A stretch of DNA of 5,132 nt from Candidatus Saccharibacteria bacterium UBA669 (GCA_002299795.1 DBNP01000045.1:1-5132), one strand, 5' to 3'; positions 1 to 5,132 are shown, counted from the first letter of the stretch. Made by a program: numbers and translations. The notes: a model not told the origin generated them from the letters alone.

Positions 1-110
1 CCGGTGATCTTGTCAGCAAAGACCTTCTCTGCACCCGCTGCCTTCAAGGCGTCGAGCTGGCCGTCCAGTTTCTGGTCCTCTGTGCTGACGCGGGCATATC
101 CGATGATCAT
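1..110 (-). CDS. Serine recombinase (resolvase/invertase family), N-terminal fragment, cut by window edge
   Basis: The visible 36 codons read MIIGYARVSTEDQKLDGQLD and continue through a typical recombinase first helix (ALKAAGAEKVFADKIT). The YARVST motif is the hallmark of the resolvase/invertase catalytic domain; Ser9 would be the nucleophile and Arg7 an active-site arginine. Members make a covalent 5'-phosphoserine link and resolve cointegrates or plasmid dimers, or invert DNA. The ATG at 110-108 is the only sensible start; a GGGAGG lies 18 nt upstream, rather far for a ribosome site, so initiation may be weak. Only the start is inside the window, so resolvase, invertase and larger recombinase subtypes cannot be told apart. 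The DNA upstream carries a nested inverted repeat that could be its operator or recombination site. Confidence 0.9.
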   Translation of the reverse strand, partial: MIIGYARVSTEDQKLDGQLDALKAAGAEKVFADKIT

Positions 111-122
111 GCTGCACTTTGC

Positions 123-165
123 CAAAAACCTCCCAAAACCGCAAAGGTTTTGTCATGGGTTTTTG
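123..165. repeat. Nested inverted repeat upstream of the recombinase gene
   Basis: Two inverted repeats are nested. The outer arms are CAAAAACC (123-130) and GGTTTTTG (158-165). The inner arms are CAAAACC (134-140) and GGTTTTG (146-152) around a 5-nt centre. The arms are near-copies of one another, so alternative pairings are also possible. The repeat begins 13 bp upstream of the recombinase ATG. Serine recombinases bind paired inverted half-sites and commonly repress their own promoter by binding there, so a res/crossover site or operator is likely (inference). It could also form a hairpin in the recombinase leader RNA and hide the GGGAGG sequence. Confidence 0.6.
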
Positions 166-257
166 TCCAGTCTAAGTCCTTGATGTGGGACAGGGCAGGG
201 CGGCGGGACAGAAACGACCGATATAGATGAAAAGCTCAGCCTACCATATGTTGTGTC

Positions 258-273
258 AGCCACTTTGGTGGCT
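258..273. repeat. Short hairpin at the end of the transposase fragment
   Basis: AGCCAC (258-263) and GTGGCT (268-273) form a perfect 6-bp stem with a TTTG loop, extendable by GTC/GAC across a 2-nt bulge. On the minus strand it touches the stop codon of the transposase remnant. There is no U-tract after it, so a strong intrinsic terminator is not supported. It could be a leftover of a transposon end. Confidence 0.35.
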
Positions 274-412
274 CAGACGGGCGGGGGTAGCTCGACATTC
301 ATGATAATGCTGTGATCGGTGTCGACCAGATAGTTGGTTTCATAGCTGAGACGCCCAGTTCCAGCAGCCTGCGTAGCCGCAGGCAACGCTCGGGCGGAAA
401 ACACTTGCCTAG
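273..412 (-). pseudogene. Transposase remnant, probably IS1182-like DDE family
   Basis: One minus-strand frame, ending in TGA at 275-273, encodes TNYLVDTDHSIIMNVE (338-294) after a few compatible residues (AAGTGRLSYE). Phrases of the form 'NYLVDTDHAVIxDVEATPAR' are typical of IS4/IS5-superfamily, IS1182-like DDE transposases, near the central catalytic part of the protein. Immediately after the Val-Glu the similarity ends, and the frame reads LPPPV and stops. The catalytic domain on both sides is missing. The right boundary is uncertain: the frame stays open to about 512, but residues before the conserved core are not recognisable. It is a fossil of an old insertion, not a functional element. 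Family assignment is from memory of the motif. Confidence 0.55.
367..384. repeat. Perfect hairpin GCCTGCG-TAGC-CGCAGGC
   Basis: A 7-bp perfect stem (367-373 with 378-384) encloses a TAGC loop. It lies inside the transposase-remnant frame, so it may be incidental. Its core (CCTGCG...GCCGCAGG) closely resembles the perfect palindrome at 3345-3362, on the other side of the 498-3110 cargo. Confidence 0.4.
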
Positions 413-443
413 TTGGCAGGTTCAAGCCATTCTGCCGTAAAAT
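413..443 (+). promoter_or_regulatory. Candidate sigma70-type promoter for the 498 gene
   Basis: TTGGCA (413-418) and TAAAAT (438-443) are separated by 19 bp, two more than ideal. It is the best match upstream of the 498 start codon and would give a leader of about 45-50 nt. The -10 hexamer overlaps the left arm of the palindrome at 440-455, which would suit repression. Weak evidence: alphaproteobacterial promoters are poorly predicted by eye. Confidence 0.25.
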
Positions 444-455
444 GGCACGCCATTT
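440..455. promoter_or_regulatory. Operator-like 16-bp palindrome upstream of the 498 gene
   Basis: AAATGGC (440-446) and GCCATTT (449-455) are perfect inverted arms around AC, ending 42 bp before the start codon at 498. A third GCCATT lies at 426-431, so the half-site occurs three times in 30 bp. Dimeric helix-turn-helix regulators bind such sites, and the location next to a candidate -10 box suits an operator. The cognate regulator is not in the window. The site also lies in an open but unrecognised extension of the transposase remnant frame. Confidence 0.4.
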
Positions 456-497
456 GGAGAATGTCGGATCACGACAGATAGACCAAAAGGAAATCCC

Positions 498-1163
498 ATG
501 AAATCTAATTTAGTTGCCGTATTAATTGCTTTTCTGTGTAGTAGTGCTGCATCAGCGCAGTCAAGTTTTTGTTTTCCCCAAAATGATGATCGGCCAAGGA
601 TTGGTTTAGTAGCTGATAATAACAATTATCCGGCTGCAGGACAAATAGTTGGAAGTTTTCGTTTCGCTGGAGTGACCTCCGGATATGTTTCTGTTGACCA
701 CGAAACGAAGTTTTTTGAGTTTAGTGAACAAGACCCGTCATCTTTAGAAATCTTTGAAAGCATTGACCCATTTATTGGCGAAATATTTAGTGAGTCAATT
801 CCTGGGATGCTTAGGTTGCTGACAGAATCTAACATCGACGTGACAACAGATGGGCGAAATTTTGGTATGTCTTTGTTTGGTGGTAGCTATGATGGGGCAT
901 TGACAATTTGGCCAACTGGACAAATTACCCCGCTAGATAAGCAAATGGTAGTCAGTATTGCAGAGGCCACTGCATCTGGAATATCTGTAAGTTGTGATTT
1001 GTCAGAGATTGCTCCATTAAGATTTAGTTCCTTTGTCGATGGTGCCGAGTTAATAGTTTACCCTCTAAACGCTGACAGTCTTGCAGTTTTAGCATCAAGA
1101 TCTATTGTTTTAGGCGGTCATACACTTTCATTTGGCTTTATATTTTTTGCAGAAAGAGCCTGA
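498..1163 (+). CDS. Secreted protein of unknown function (221 aa)
   Basis: I do not recognise this family. The N-terminus has a clear Sec signal peptide: MKSN, a hydrophobic stretch (residues 5-14), then small residues ending ASA, with cleavage expected after residue 20. The mature protein of about 200 residues looks mostly beta-rich (many G, S, F, V, I), has no transmembrane segment, and contains only two cysteines (C25, C166), which could form one disulfide. There is no lipobox, so a soluble periplasmic or exported protein is expected. The ATG is preceded by AAAAGGAAA at good spacing. The gene is visibly AT-rich compared with the relaxase and the M23 gene, with codons such as TTA, ATA and AGA, suggesting a different origin. 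It lies 153 bp upstream of the M23 endopeptidase on the same strand; a functional link is possible but unproven. Confidence 0.8.
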   Translation: MKSNLVAVLIAFLCSSAASAQSSFCFPQNDDRPRIGLVADNNNYPAAGQIVGSFRFAGVTSGYVSVDHETKFFEFSEQDPSSLEIFESIDPFIGEIFSESIPGMLRLLTESNIDVTTDGRNFGMSLFGGSYDGALTIWPTGQITPLDKQMVVSIAEATASGISVSCDLSEIAPLRFSSFVDGAELIVYPLNADSLAVLASRSIVLGGHTLSFGFIFFAERA

Positions 1164-1188
1164 AAGTATGTTGCTGGATGGCTTTTTT
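1153..1188 (+). terminator. Possible weak intrinsic terminator after the 498-1163 gene
   Basis: AAAGAGCC (1153-1160) can pair with GGCTTTTT (1180-1187) with one G-U pair; the T-run reaches 1188. The loop is long, 19 nt, and the left arm lies in the last codons of the gene, so the structure is weak. If real it would partly separate the 498 gene from the M23 gene, making them separate units or an attenuated operon. Confidence 0.25.
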
Positions 1189-1316
1189 GCGCAATTCCTC
1201 TGAAGGCCGGAATGCCCCTTTCCCTGGACAGACCTATCCTACGCGCTGCGTGAGCGGCGTTCCGAGGGCGCTGATGGCGGACAGTACTCGCACTTTTAAA
1301 AATTAATGGAGAAATA
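1164..1316. other. GC-rich spacer between the two plus-strand cargo genes
   Basis: The 153-bp gap starts and ends AT-rich, but about 1200-1290 is strongly GC-rich, unlike the gene before it. I see no intact ORF or convincing promoter. The wording (GCGCTGCGTGAGCGGCGTTC, then GGCGCTGATGGCGGACAG) is reminiscent of degenerate intergenic sequence often seen between genes in Rhodobacterales; this is an impression from memory. It may mark a junction where the 498 gene was placed ahead of the M23 gene. Confidence 0.35.
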
Positions 1317-3110
1317 ATGAAGCGAATCGCCATAATTGTTTTTGCTGTTCTAATGGCAAGTTCGGCTTTGGCTGATGACTTTTTGGGGACAGAAGACGTT
1401 TGGCCAAATTTTACCTATGGCGTTTGTGATTCCTACAAATTTGACTCCTCCTGTCTTTCTGCTGCGGGTGCGCCCCCCGGTGCACTACGCTTCATGCAGG
1501 CCGCAATGGCAGACCCTGAGATTGCAATGCTGGTCGTGCCTATTAGCATCATCGAGTTGGGGGAAGTTGACCTCCTGATGGTCGAGATTCCTGGAATGGC
1601 TAACATGAACTCGCAACAGATGTTGGTGAACGGCGATCCGAGTCTCATGTTGCTGACCAATTGGGCAGACTACCAGCCTCCTGGCGATGCGGGCAGCCGT
1701 GCTGTCCTTCGCCGTTACCCACAAGCATCCCCTTCAGGCCGGATCGAAGTTCAGGGCCATCGATTGCTCCCCGGCGGTATCCAACGTTTCGTCATGACCG
1801 ATATTCTTACAGACGGCTGCCGTGGCTGTGACATTGTTGGCGCTTCGCTTTTTCAGCTGGATTTCCGGGATGGTGCACTTGTCGGGTTTGCGAATCTTGG
1901 ATGGGTGCTGTCGGGCAGTGACAACACAGGTAGCGAGATTGAAGCCGACTTGCGCGCTGGGGACGCCCAGTTGTTGCAGATGCGGCTGAATTTGCTCGGC
2001 TACGACGCGGGTGCTATGGATGGTGTAGCAGGTTCGCGCACCCGCGAGGCTCTGGCTGCGTTCTTGGCAGACCATTGCTTGCCCCGAGAGGCAGCTCTGT
2101 CGGCAGAGGCTGCGAAGATACTTGCAGCACAGGTTACGGATTTTGTCATACCGCCCTGTGCCGCCGCGCTGGCACCGCGCTTGACGGATCCACTTGGCCT
2201 AGCAGATGGAAGGTATGTCACCGATGCTCGCCTATGTCCGCCTGAAGATGCTGCTTTCGTAAGCAGCTTGGGTGATCGTATCTCTTCCACTGCGCTCAGT
2301 CTGAAAGGCGACCAATTCTCTTGGGGCGAGTCGAGCTGCGCGATAGGCAGTGTCAAGCCCTATGGTGTTGCACTGGACTTGGCTATGGTTTGCATGGCCG
2401 AAGGTATGTTCTATGATCAACAGGAGAGAGTAACAATAGTTACGGCCGACTCCTTTTACTGGCGAAGCGAACTCTTCAGCCGCTGCGGCGCGCCATCCGT
2501 TGAGCAAGAGTCCGTTGGTCCGGTCTTCCCGCTCGGCGACAACGAGGCGAGGGTCAATACTGCTTTTGGCGCCGCTGGGCCCGGATCGGTAACCGATCCG
2601 TCTACATATTTCGCTGGCCAGTATCACGCCGCTGTAGATCTGAGAGCTGCGAAGGGCGAACCTGTGTTTGCGCCTTTCGCGGGAACGATAGTCTACGATC
2701 ACCGATTGTCAGGAGCAGGAAAAGCGAGTTGGTTGCAGAGCTTTTTCGTGCTTCGCGACAGCTTTGGTCGGGACTGGATTTTCGGCCATGTCGATTGTAC
2801 CGTCTGCCCTGAAAGCCCCCAGATAGGCGACAATGGCGCGTGGCCCAAAGCAGCGGAGATTGCAGTCTCTGCAGGGCAGGAGATCGGTCGTATTGCGGAC
2901 TTGTCGGTCGATGGGTTCCCGCCGCACCTGCATTTGGGGCTCTCAACATTACCAGTCGTCGACAACAATGGTAAGCTGCTCGCCTCCTATCGAGCGGGCA
3001 ATTGGGCGCGCCTGCTCTATGAGCAAGGCAGTGATGGAGCATTGGAGGCGGCAGCTGCGCAGGGCGTGGCGCTGGGGTTCGTCGACCCGCTGTCAGTGTT
3101 GCGACCCTAA
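1317..3110 (+). CDS. Secreted M23-family (LytM-type) peptidoglycan endopeptidase with PG-binding domain (597 aa)
   Basis: M23 enzymes are zinc metallopeptidases that cut peptide cross-links of peptidoglycan. A signal peptide (residues 1-19, ending SALA) directs export. Residues 20-205 form an unrecognised N-terminal region with a CRGC motif (168-171). Residues about 211-252 match a peptidoglycan_binding_1 domain (LQMRLNLLGYDAG, MDG, GSRTREALAAF). Residues about 286-390 form a small cysteine-containing domain with GRY, C307 and WGESSC, of a kind seen in alphaproteobacterial envelope proteins. The M23 domain spans about 405-595 with HxxxD (H437, D441), GH (H491) and HLH (H537, H539), so the active site appears complete. 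Twelve cysteines in the mature chain suit disulfides in the periplasm. The ATG has GGAG at good spacing. It is much longer than minimal M23 proteins because of the added domains. Activity is inferred from residues only; some M23 proteins are degenerate regulators, but this one keeps its ligands. Confidence 0.92.
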   Translation: MKRIAIIVFAVLMASSALADDFLGTEDVWPNFTYGVCDSYKFDSSCLSAAGAPPGALRFMQAAMADPEIAMLVVPISIIELGEVDLLMVEIPGMANMNSQQMLVNGDPSLMLLTNWADYQPPGDAGSRAVLRRYPQASPSGRIEVQGHRLLPGGIQRFVMTDILTDGCRGCDIVGASLFQLDFRDGALVGFANLGWVLSGSDNTGSEIEADLRAGDAQLLQMRLNLLGYDAGAMDGVAGSRTREALAAFLADHCLPREAALSAEAAKILAAQVTDFVIPPCAAALAPRLTDPLGLADGRYVTDARLCPPEDAAFVSSLGDRISSTALSLKGDQFSWGESSCAIGSVKPYGVALDLAMVCMAEGMFYDQQERVTIVTADSFYWRSELFSRCGAPSVEQESVGPVFPLGDNEARVNTAFGAAGPGSVTDPSTYFAGQYHAAVDLRAAKGEPVFAPFAGTIVYDHRLSGAGKASWLQSFFVLRDSFGRDWIFGHVDCTVCPESPQIGDNGAWPKAAEIAVSAGQEIGRIADLSVDGFPPHLHLGLSTLPVVDNNGKLLASYRAGNWARLLYEQGSDGALEAAAAQGVALGFVDPLSVLRP

Positions 3111-3475
3111 ACAGATTGGTGCAAACTGGCCAACAGATTTCAACTGTGATTCAGTTCTTCCATGGTTCTCTCGAGTCTCGGCATGACAGGAAGATCTTCT
3201 ACAAGGGTAAAAGAAGTGAATAGCTTCGTGCGACCTGCTCCACTCGGTGCGGAGGTCTGAAAACAGATCAAACGATTCTCCTCGTCCGTCCACAATCACT
3301 TCGTTCACCACGCCATCAATCGCCCCATAGTGTCCGTATCCAATCCTGCGGCAAGCCGCAGGTGGTGTGCCGGTGGCCGAGCGTGGGATGCGCAACGCCT
3401 TGTTCTGCGAGTGGCGGGATAAAATCGAGCAATGAGAGCGCCACTGGGCCGCAACAAGAAGTTGATCACACGCCT
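3111..3475. other. Intergenic region between convergent genes, no convincing gene
   Basis: The 365-bp stretch lies between the ends of the M23 gene (+) and the 3476-4369 gene (-). It contains an 8-bp direct repeat AACAGATT (3110-3117, 3132-3139), a 10-bp palindrome (3190-3199), a bulged hairpin (3232-3257), a perfect palindrome (3345-3362), and short minus-strand frames (3316-3444 and about 3093-3395) that look like possible coding remnants. No clear intrinsic terminator with a T-run was found for either convergent gene. Confidence 0.55.
3345..3362. repeat. Perfect palindrome CCTGCGGC-AA-GCCGCAGG
   Basis: Two perfect 8-bp GC-rich arms (3345-3352, 3355-3362) surround a 2-nt AA centre. With only 2 nt between the arms, a protein-binding or recombination site is more likely than an RNA hairpin, although a slightly shorter stem could still serve as a transcription end between the convergent genes. 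It shares its core with the hairpin at 367-384. Confidence 0.5.
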
Positions 3476-4369
3476 TCAGTTCCGTTGGGTAGGATCAACG
3501 GCACCCCACTTATTTTCATACGTCGATCCATTCCAAAAAGCTGAATAAATTAAACCACCTTCACTAGTCTCTATTGATAAAGAATAAAGGTTACATACCA
3601 GATCCACCTCAGGCTCACGGGTAATTGCATTTACAACACATTTTGTGTCTGCGACTGCACCCTTTTGGTTAATAATATTATACATACTTTCGCCCAAATC
3701 AAGGTTGATAAATACGTAATAAAAAGCATCGGACCACTGCAATCCTAACGAACCATTTGGAGCAATTTTAGTGTAAGCCGCGTCTCGACTCTGACCGCAC
3801 CACTCATTTGTTTCGACATGGGCCATTTTAAAATTCTCATAGTCCACTGGGCTTGGATATCTAATGTAAATGTACGACGCAGGTATATACCCGTCGGAAC
3901 TTAAGTCGCTGCCACTACGAGACATTACAATACTCCCAGGCAGACCACACACTTCCTGATGATAGGCATCATATAAATCACTACCAACATATACCGTGCC
4001 GTTACTGTCAACGTCTGGCGTACCTGCTACGAGAGGCCTATCATCTATACTAATCCAAATTCCATTATGCTTGTCCTGTATTGCTCTAAATTGATCTGCG
4101 TACTCAAGTATCTTGCTTATATAATCAGCCTTATTTCTTTTGTCTTGAAATACATCACCAGTTTCGAAATCTGGGATATCAGCCTCAAGTCGCCCTCTAT
4201 CCATTCCCAACATTGTCGCCAAGGCAAGACGTGTTTCGAAACTAATAGTGGATACATCCAAAAAGCCGTCGTTAATAACTGTCCCACCAACCACCACCCG
4301 TTCCTGTGCAAATAAAGGTGAGGTAAAAATTAAAATTAACACAGCACTTATGCTCGTAGAAATCTTCAT
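3476..4369 (-). CDS. Secreted protein of unknown function (297 aa)
   Basis: I do not recognise the family. The signal peptide is clear: MKISTS, a hydrophobic core (residues 7-16), and SPLFA with cleavage expected after residue 21. The mature chain has no transmembrane segment or lipobox, is rich in Tyr, Asp and Asn, and holds four cysteines (C141, C191, C244, C259), enough for two disulfides. Tyrosine- and aromatic-rich stretches (ASYIYIRYPSP, SDAFYYVFINLDL) suggest beta-strands. ATG at 4369-4367 is chosen because GGGAGAGA lies at good distance; an adjacent in-frame TTG at 4372 is a less likely start. The gene is AT-rich compared with the relaxase upstream on the same strand, and converges with the M23 gene. 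A small frame (about 33 codons) ends in TGA overlapping this ATG; I do not consider it a gene. Confidence 0.8.
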   Translation of the reverse strand: MKISTSISAVLILIFTSPLFAQERVVVGGTVINDGFLDVSTISFETRLALATMLGMDRGRLEADIPDFETGDVFQDKRNKADYISKILEYADQFRAIQDKHNGIWISIDDRPLVAGTPDVDSNGTVYVGSDLYDAYHQEVCGLPGSIVMSRSGSDLSSDGYIPASYIYIRYPSPVDYENFKMAHVETNEWCGQSRDAAYTKIAPNGSLGLQWSDAFYYVFINLDLGESMYNIINQKGAVADTKCVVNAITREPEVDLVCNLYSLSIETSEGGLIYSAFWNGSTYENKWGAVDPTQRN

Positions 4370-4372
4370 CAA

Positions 4373-4544
4373 TTATCTCTCCCTTTTTCCGTCGCGACAC
4401 TTATCGTGCCTTCCACCTCACAAAGCGATGACTGGAACGGTTGCCGCAGACATGGATACATGTCAATACACCGTGGTCGTTGGATCGAGAAGTACTTTCA
4501 ACCTCTCGCATTCCGCCAACATCATTGCTGTGCTAAGCTATCGG
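4373..4544. other. Spacer between relaxase end and the 3476-4369 gene
   Basis: This 172-bp gap follows the relaxase stop codon and leads the minus-strand secreted protein gene. It includes a perfect palindrome (4449-4464) and an 8-bp GTCGCGAC palindrome (4392-4399). On the minus strand a TTGACA sits at 4467-4462, but no matching -10 box follows at 16-18 bp. The promoter of the downstream gene is probably here but cannot be placed with confidence. Confidence 0.4.
4449..4464. promoter_or_regulatory. Operator-like palindrome GACATG-GATA-CATGTC
   Basis: Perfect 6-bp arms (4449-4454, 4459-4464) surround GATA, about 80 bp upstream of the 3476-4369 start codon at 4369. The minus-strand TTGACA overlaps its edge, so binding could control that promoter. 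The regulator is not in the window and the site matches no operator that I recognise with certainty. Confidence 0.35.
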
Positions 4545-5132
4545 TTACAGTTCCCAGCCCAGATCTCGGTCGCGTGCACGCTGCCGTTCCAGTTCAAGCT
4601 GCCGCTGCCGCTCGCGCTCGTCATCCAGCTTTCGCTGCTGCTCCTTACGCGGATCGGGCTTGTCCCGCCCAAGCACTTGCTTGAGCCGGTCGCGGATAGC
4701 GTCTGCCCCTGCATCATGGACGGGTTCATCCGCTCCAAGATCACGCCCCGCAATGCGCGCCAGCCGCTCCTTAATCTCGTCCTGGTCCAACTCTTTCGCT
4801 TGCCGCCCTGCAACGGCGCGCAACGCGGCCAACCCTGCGCTGACATGGCCGTGGCCTTCCTCCCGTGCCTCGGCCCAGGCATCCCGCGCCAGCTCCAACC
4901 GCTCGCGCATTTCCGCAAACATCTTCTTAGCTTGGCGAACCGCATGCACCCGTGCCCCCCTCTGGGTCAGAGGTTCGTATTCGCGGCCTTCGGCCTCGGC
5001 GGCAAACTGTTCGCGGCGCTCAATGGCATTGGCGGCGGGACCAAGCTTCAGTTCCGGTTCGCGGTCCAGTTCCTCGGCCTTCAACGTGTCGCCAAGCGAC
5101 AGCGCCTCTTCACGCTGCACCTCCAATGACCG
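4545..5132 (-). CDS. MobA/MobL-family relaxase, C-terminal part, cut by window edge
   Basis: The frame is open to the window edge (first codons CGG TCA TTG), so the 195 residues seen are the C-terminus of a longer protein. It opens with RSLEVQRE and continues to LDREPELKLGP and NAIERRE. This matches the end of the MobA/MobL relaxase domain, where 'DHRSxxxQG...EPxxHLGxxAxAxERRG' is typical; here the usual His of HLG is Lys (KLG). These enzymes nick plasmid DNA at oriT and pilot it into the recipient. The catalytic Tyr and His triad are upstream, outside the window. The rest is highly charged and helical (coiled-coil-like at 60-130, and the RKLDDERERQRQLELERQ tail at 167-184), as is common after MobA/MobL domains. 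GC-rich, unlike the neighbouring orphan. TAA stop at 4547-4545. Confidence 0.82.
   Translation of the reverse strand, partial: RSLEVQREEALSLGDTLKAEELDREPELKLGPAANAIERREQFAAEAEGREYEPLTQRGARVHAVRQAKKMFAEMRERLELARDAWAEAREEGHGHVSAGLAALRAVAGRQAKELDQDEIKERLARIAGRDLGADEPVHDAGADAIRDRLKQVLGRDKPDPRKEQQRKLDDERERQRQLELERQRARDRDLGWEL

Larger units (their letters stand above)
111..497. other. Intergenic region with repeats and a transposase remnant, no intact gene
   Basis: This 387-base stretch separates the leftward recombinase from the rightward cargo. It holds, left to right, a nested inverted repeat (123-165), an unremarkable GC-rich stretch with two GGGACAG copies, a small hairpin (258-273), a decayed transposase reading frame on the minus strand (core 294-368), a hairpin (367-384), and a promoter-like zone with a 16-bp palindrome (440-455) before the 498 start codon. 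I see no tRNA or other RNA gene in it. Confidence 0.6.

Noticed and set aside
2232..2702. Minus-strand open frame of 156 codons inside the M23 gene
   Set aside because: Antisense shadow of a gene with clear domains; no ribosome site and no recognisable protein features.
3110..3139. Direct repeat AACAGATT (3110-3117 and 3132-3139) after the M23 stop
   Set aside because: Only 8 bp and two copies, with no element between them; likely chance rather than a target-site duplication.
3190..3199. 10-bp palindrome GAAGATCTTC
   Set aside because: Too short to be notable alone and not near a start codon.
3232..3257. Bulged hairpin GACC/GGTC plus TCC/GGA as a terminator of the M23 gene
   Set aside because: No T-run follows, the stem is interrupted by a 3-nt bulge and it lies more than 120 bp after the stop codon.
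3093..3395. Minus-strand frame of 100 codons between the convergent genes
   Set aside because: It overlaps the end of the M23 gene, has no ribosome site and no family I recognise. The stretch GAIDGVVNEVIVDGRGES looks protein-like, so a remnant is not excluded, but I cannot support a gene.
4406..4684. Plus-strand frame of 92 codons in the spacer and relaxase end
   Set aside because: Overlaps the relaxase C-terminus antisense, has no ribosome site and no protein-like features.
4248..5129. Long plus-strand open frame of 293 codons opposite the relaxase
   Set aside because: It runs across the orphan start, the spacer and the relaxase, lacks a sensible start, and is Pro/Leu/Cys-rich as expected for the antisense of a charged helical protein. 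The minus-strand relaxase frame has family motifs.
1..5132. CRISPR array, tRNA, rRNA or origin iterons
   Set aside because: No regularly spaced repeats, no cloverleaf-like sequence and no iteron series were seen on either strand.

Overview
The window looks like the accessory part of a mobile replicon (plasmid or integrative element) from an alphaproteobacterium, most plausibly Rhodobacterales. This rests on gene types and general sequence style, not on a marker gene. A serine-recombinase N-terminus leaves the left edge and the C-terminal part of a MobA/MobL-type relaxase enters from the right edge, both on the minus strand. Between them sits a cargo of three proteins, each with a clear signal peptide, so all should act outside the cytoplasm.

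Layout: 1-110 (-) resolvase/invertase start. 111-497 holds a nested inverted repeat just upstream of the recombinase start, a decayed DDE-transposase fragment (-), and an operator-like palindrome ahead of the next gene. 498-1163 (+) is an AT-rich secreted protein of unknown function. 1164-1316 is a GC-rich spacer. 1317-3110 (+) is a secreted multi-domain M23 (LytM-type) peptidoglycan endopeptidase with a peptidoglycan-binding domain and all expected zinc and catalytic residues. 3111-3475 has no convincing gene but carries a perfect 8-bp-arm palindrome and small ORF remnants. 3476-4369 (-) is a second AT-rich secreted orphan. 4373-4544 is a spacer with another perfect palindrome. 4545-5132 (-) is the C-terminal part of the relaxase.

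How the genes may work together: the recombinase and relaxase are the mobility and maintenance backbone. The cargo is envelope-directed: one recognisable peptidoglycan hydrolase, one small secreted protein encoded just upstream on the same strand, and a divergent-origin secreted protein convergent with the hydrolase. A wall-targeting enzyme with a partner (substrate, inhibitor or immunity protein) is a reasonable hypothesis, but neither orphan shows a recognisable domain and nothing in the sequence proves the link. The base composition changes (AT-rich orphans, GC-rich relaxase, intermediate M23 gene) and the transposase fossil suggest the cargo was assembled from different sources.
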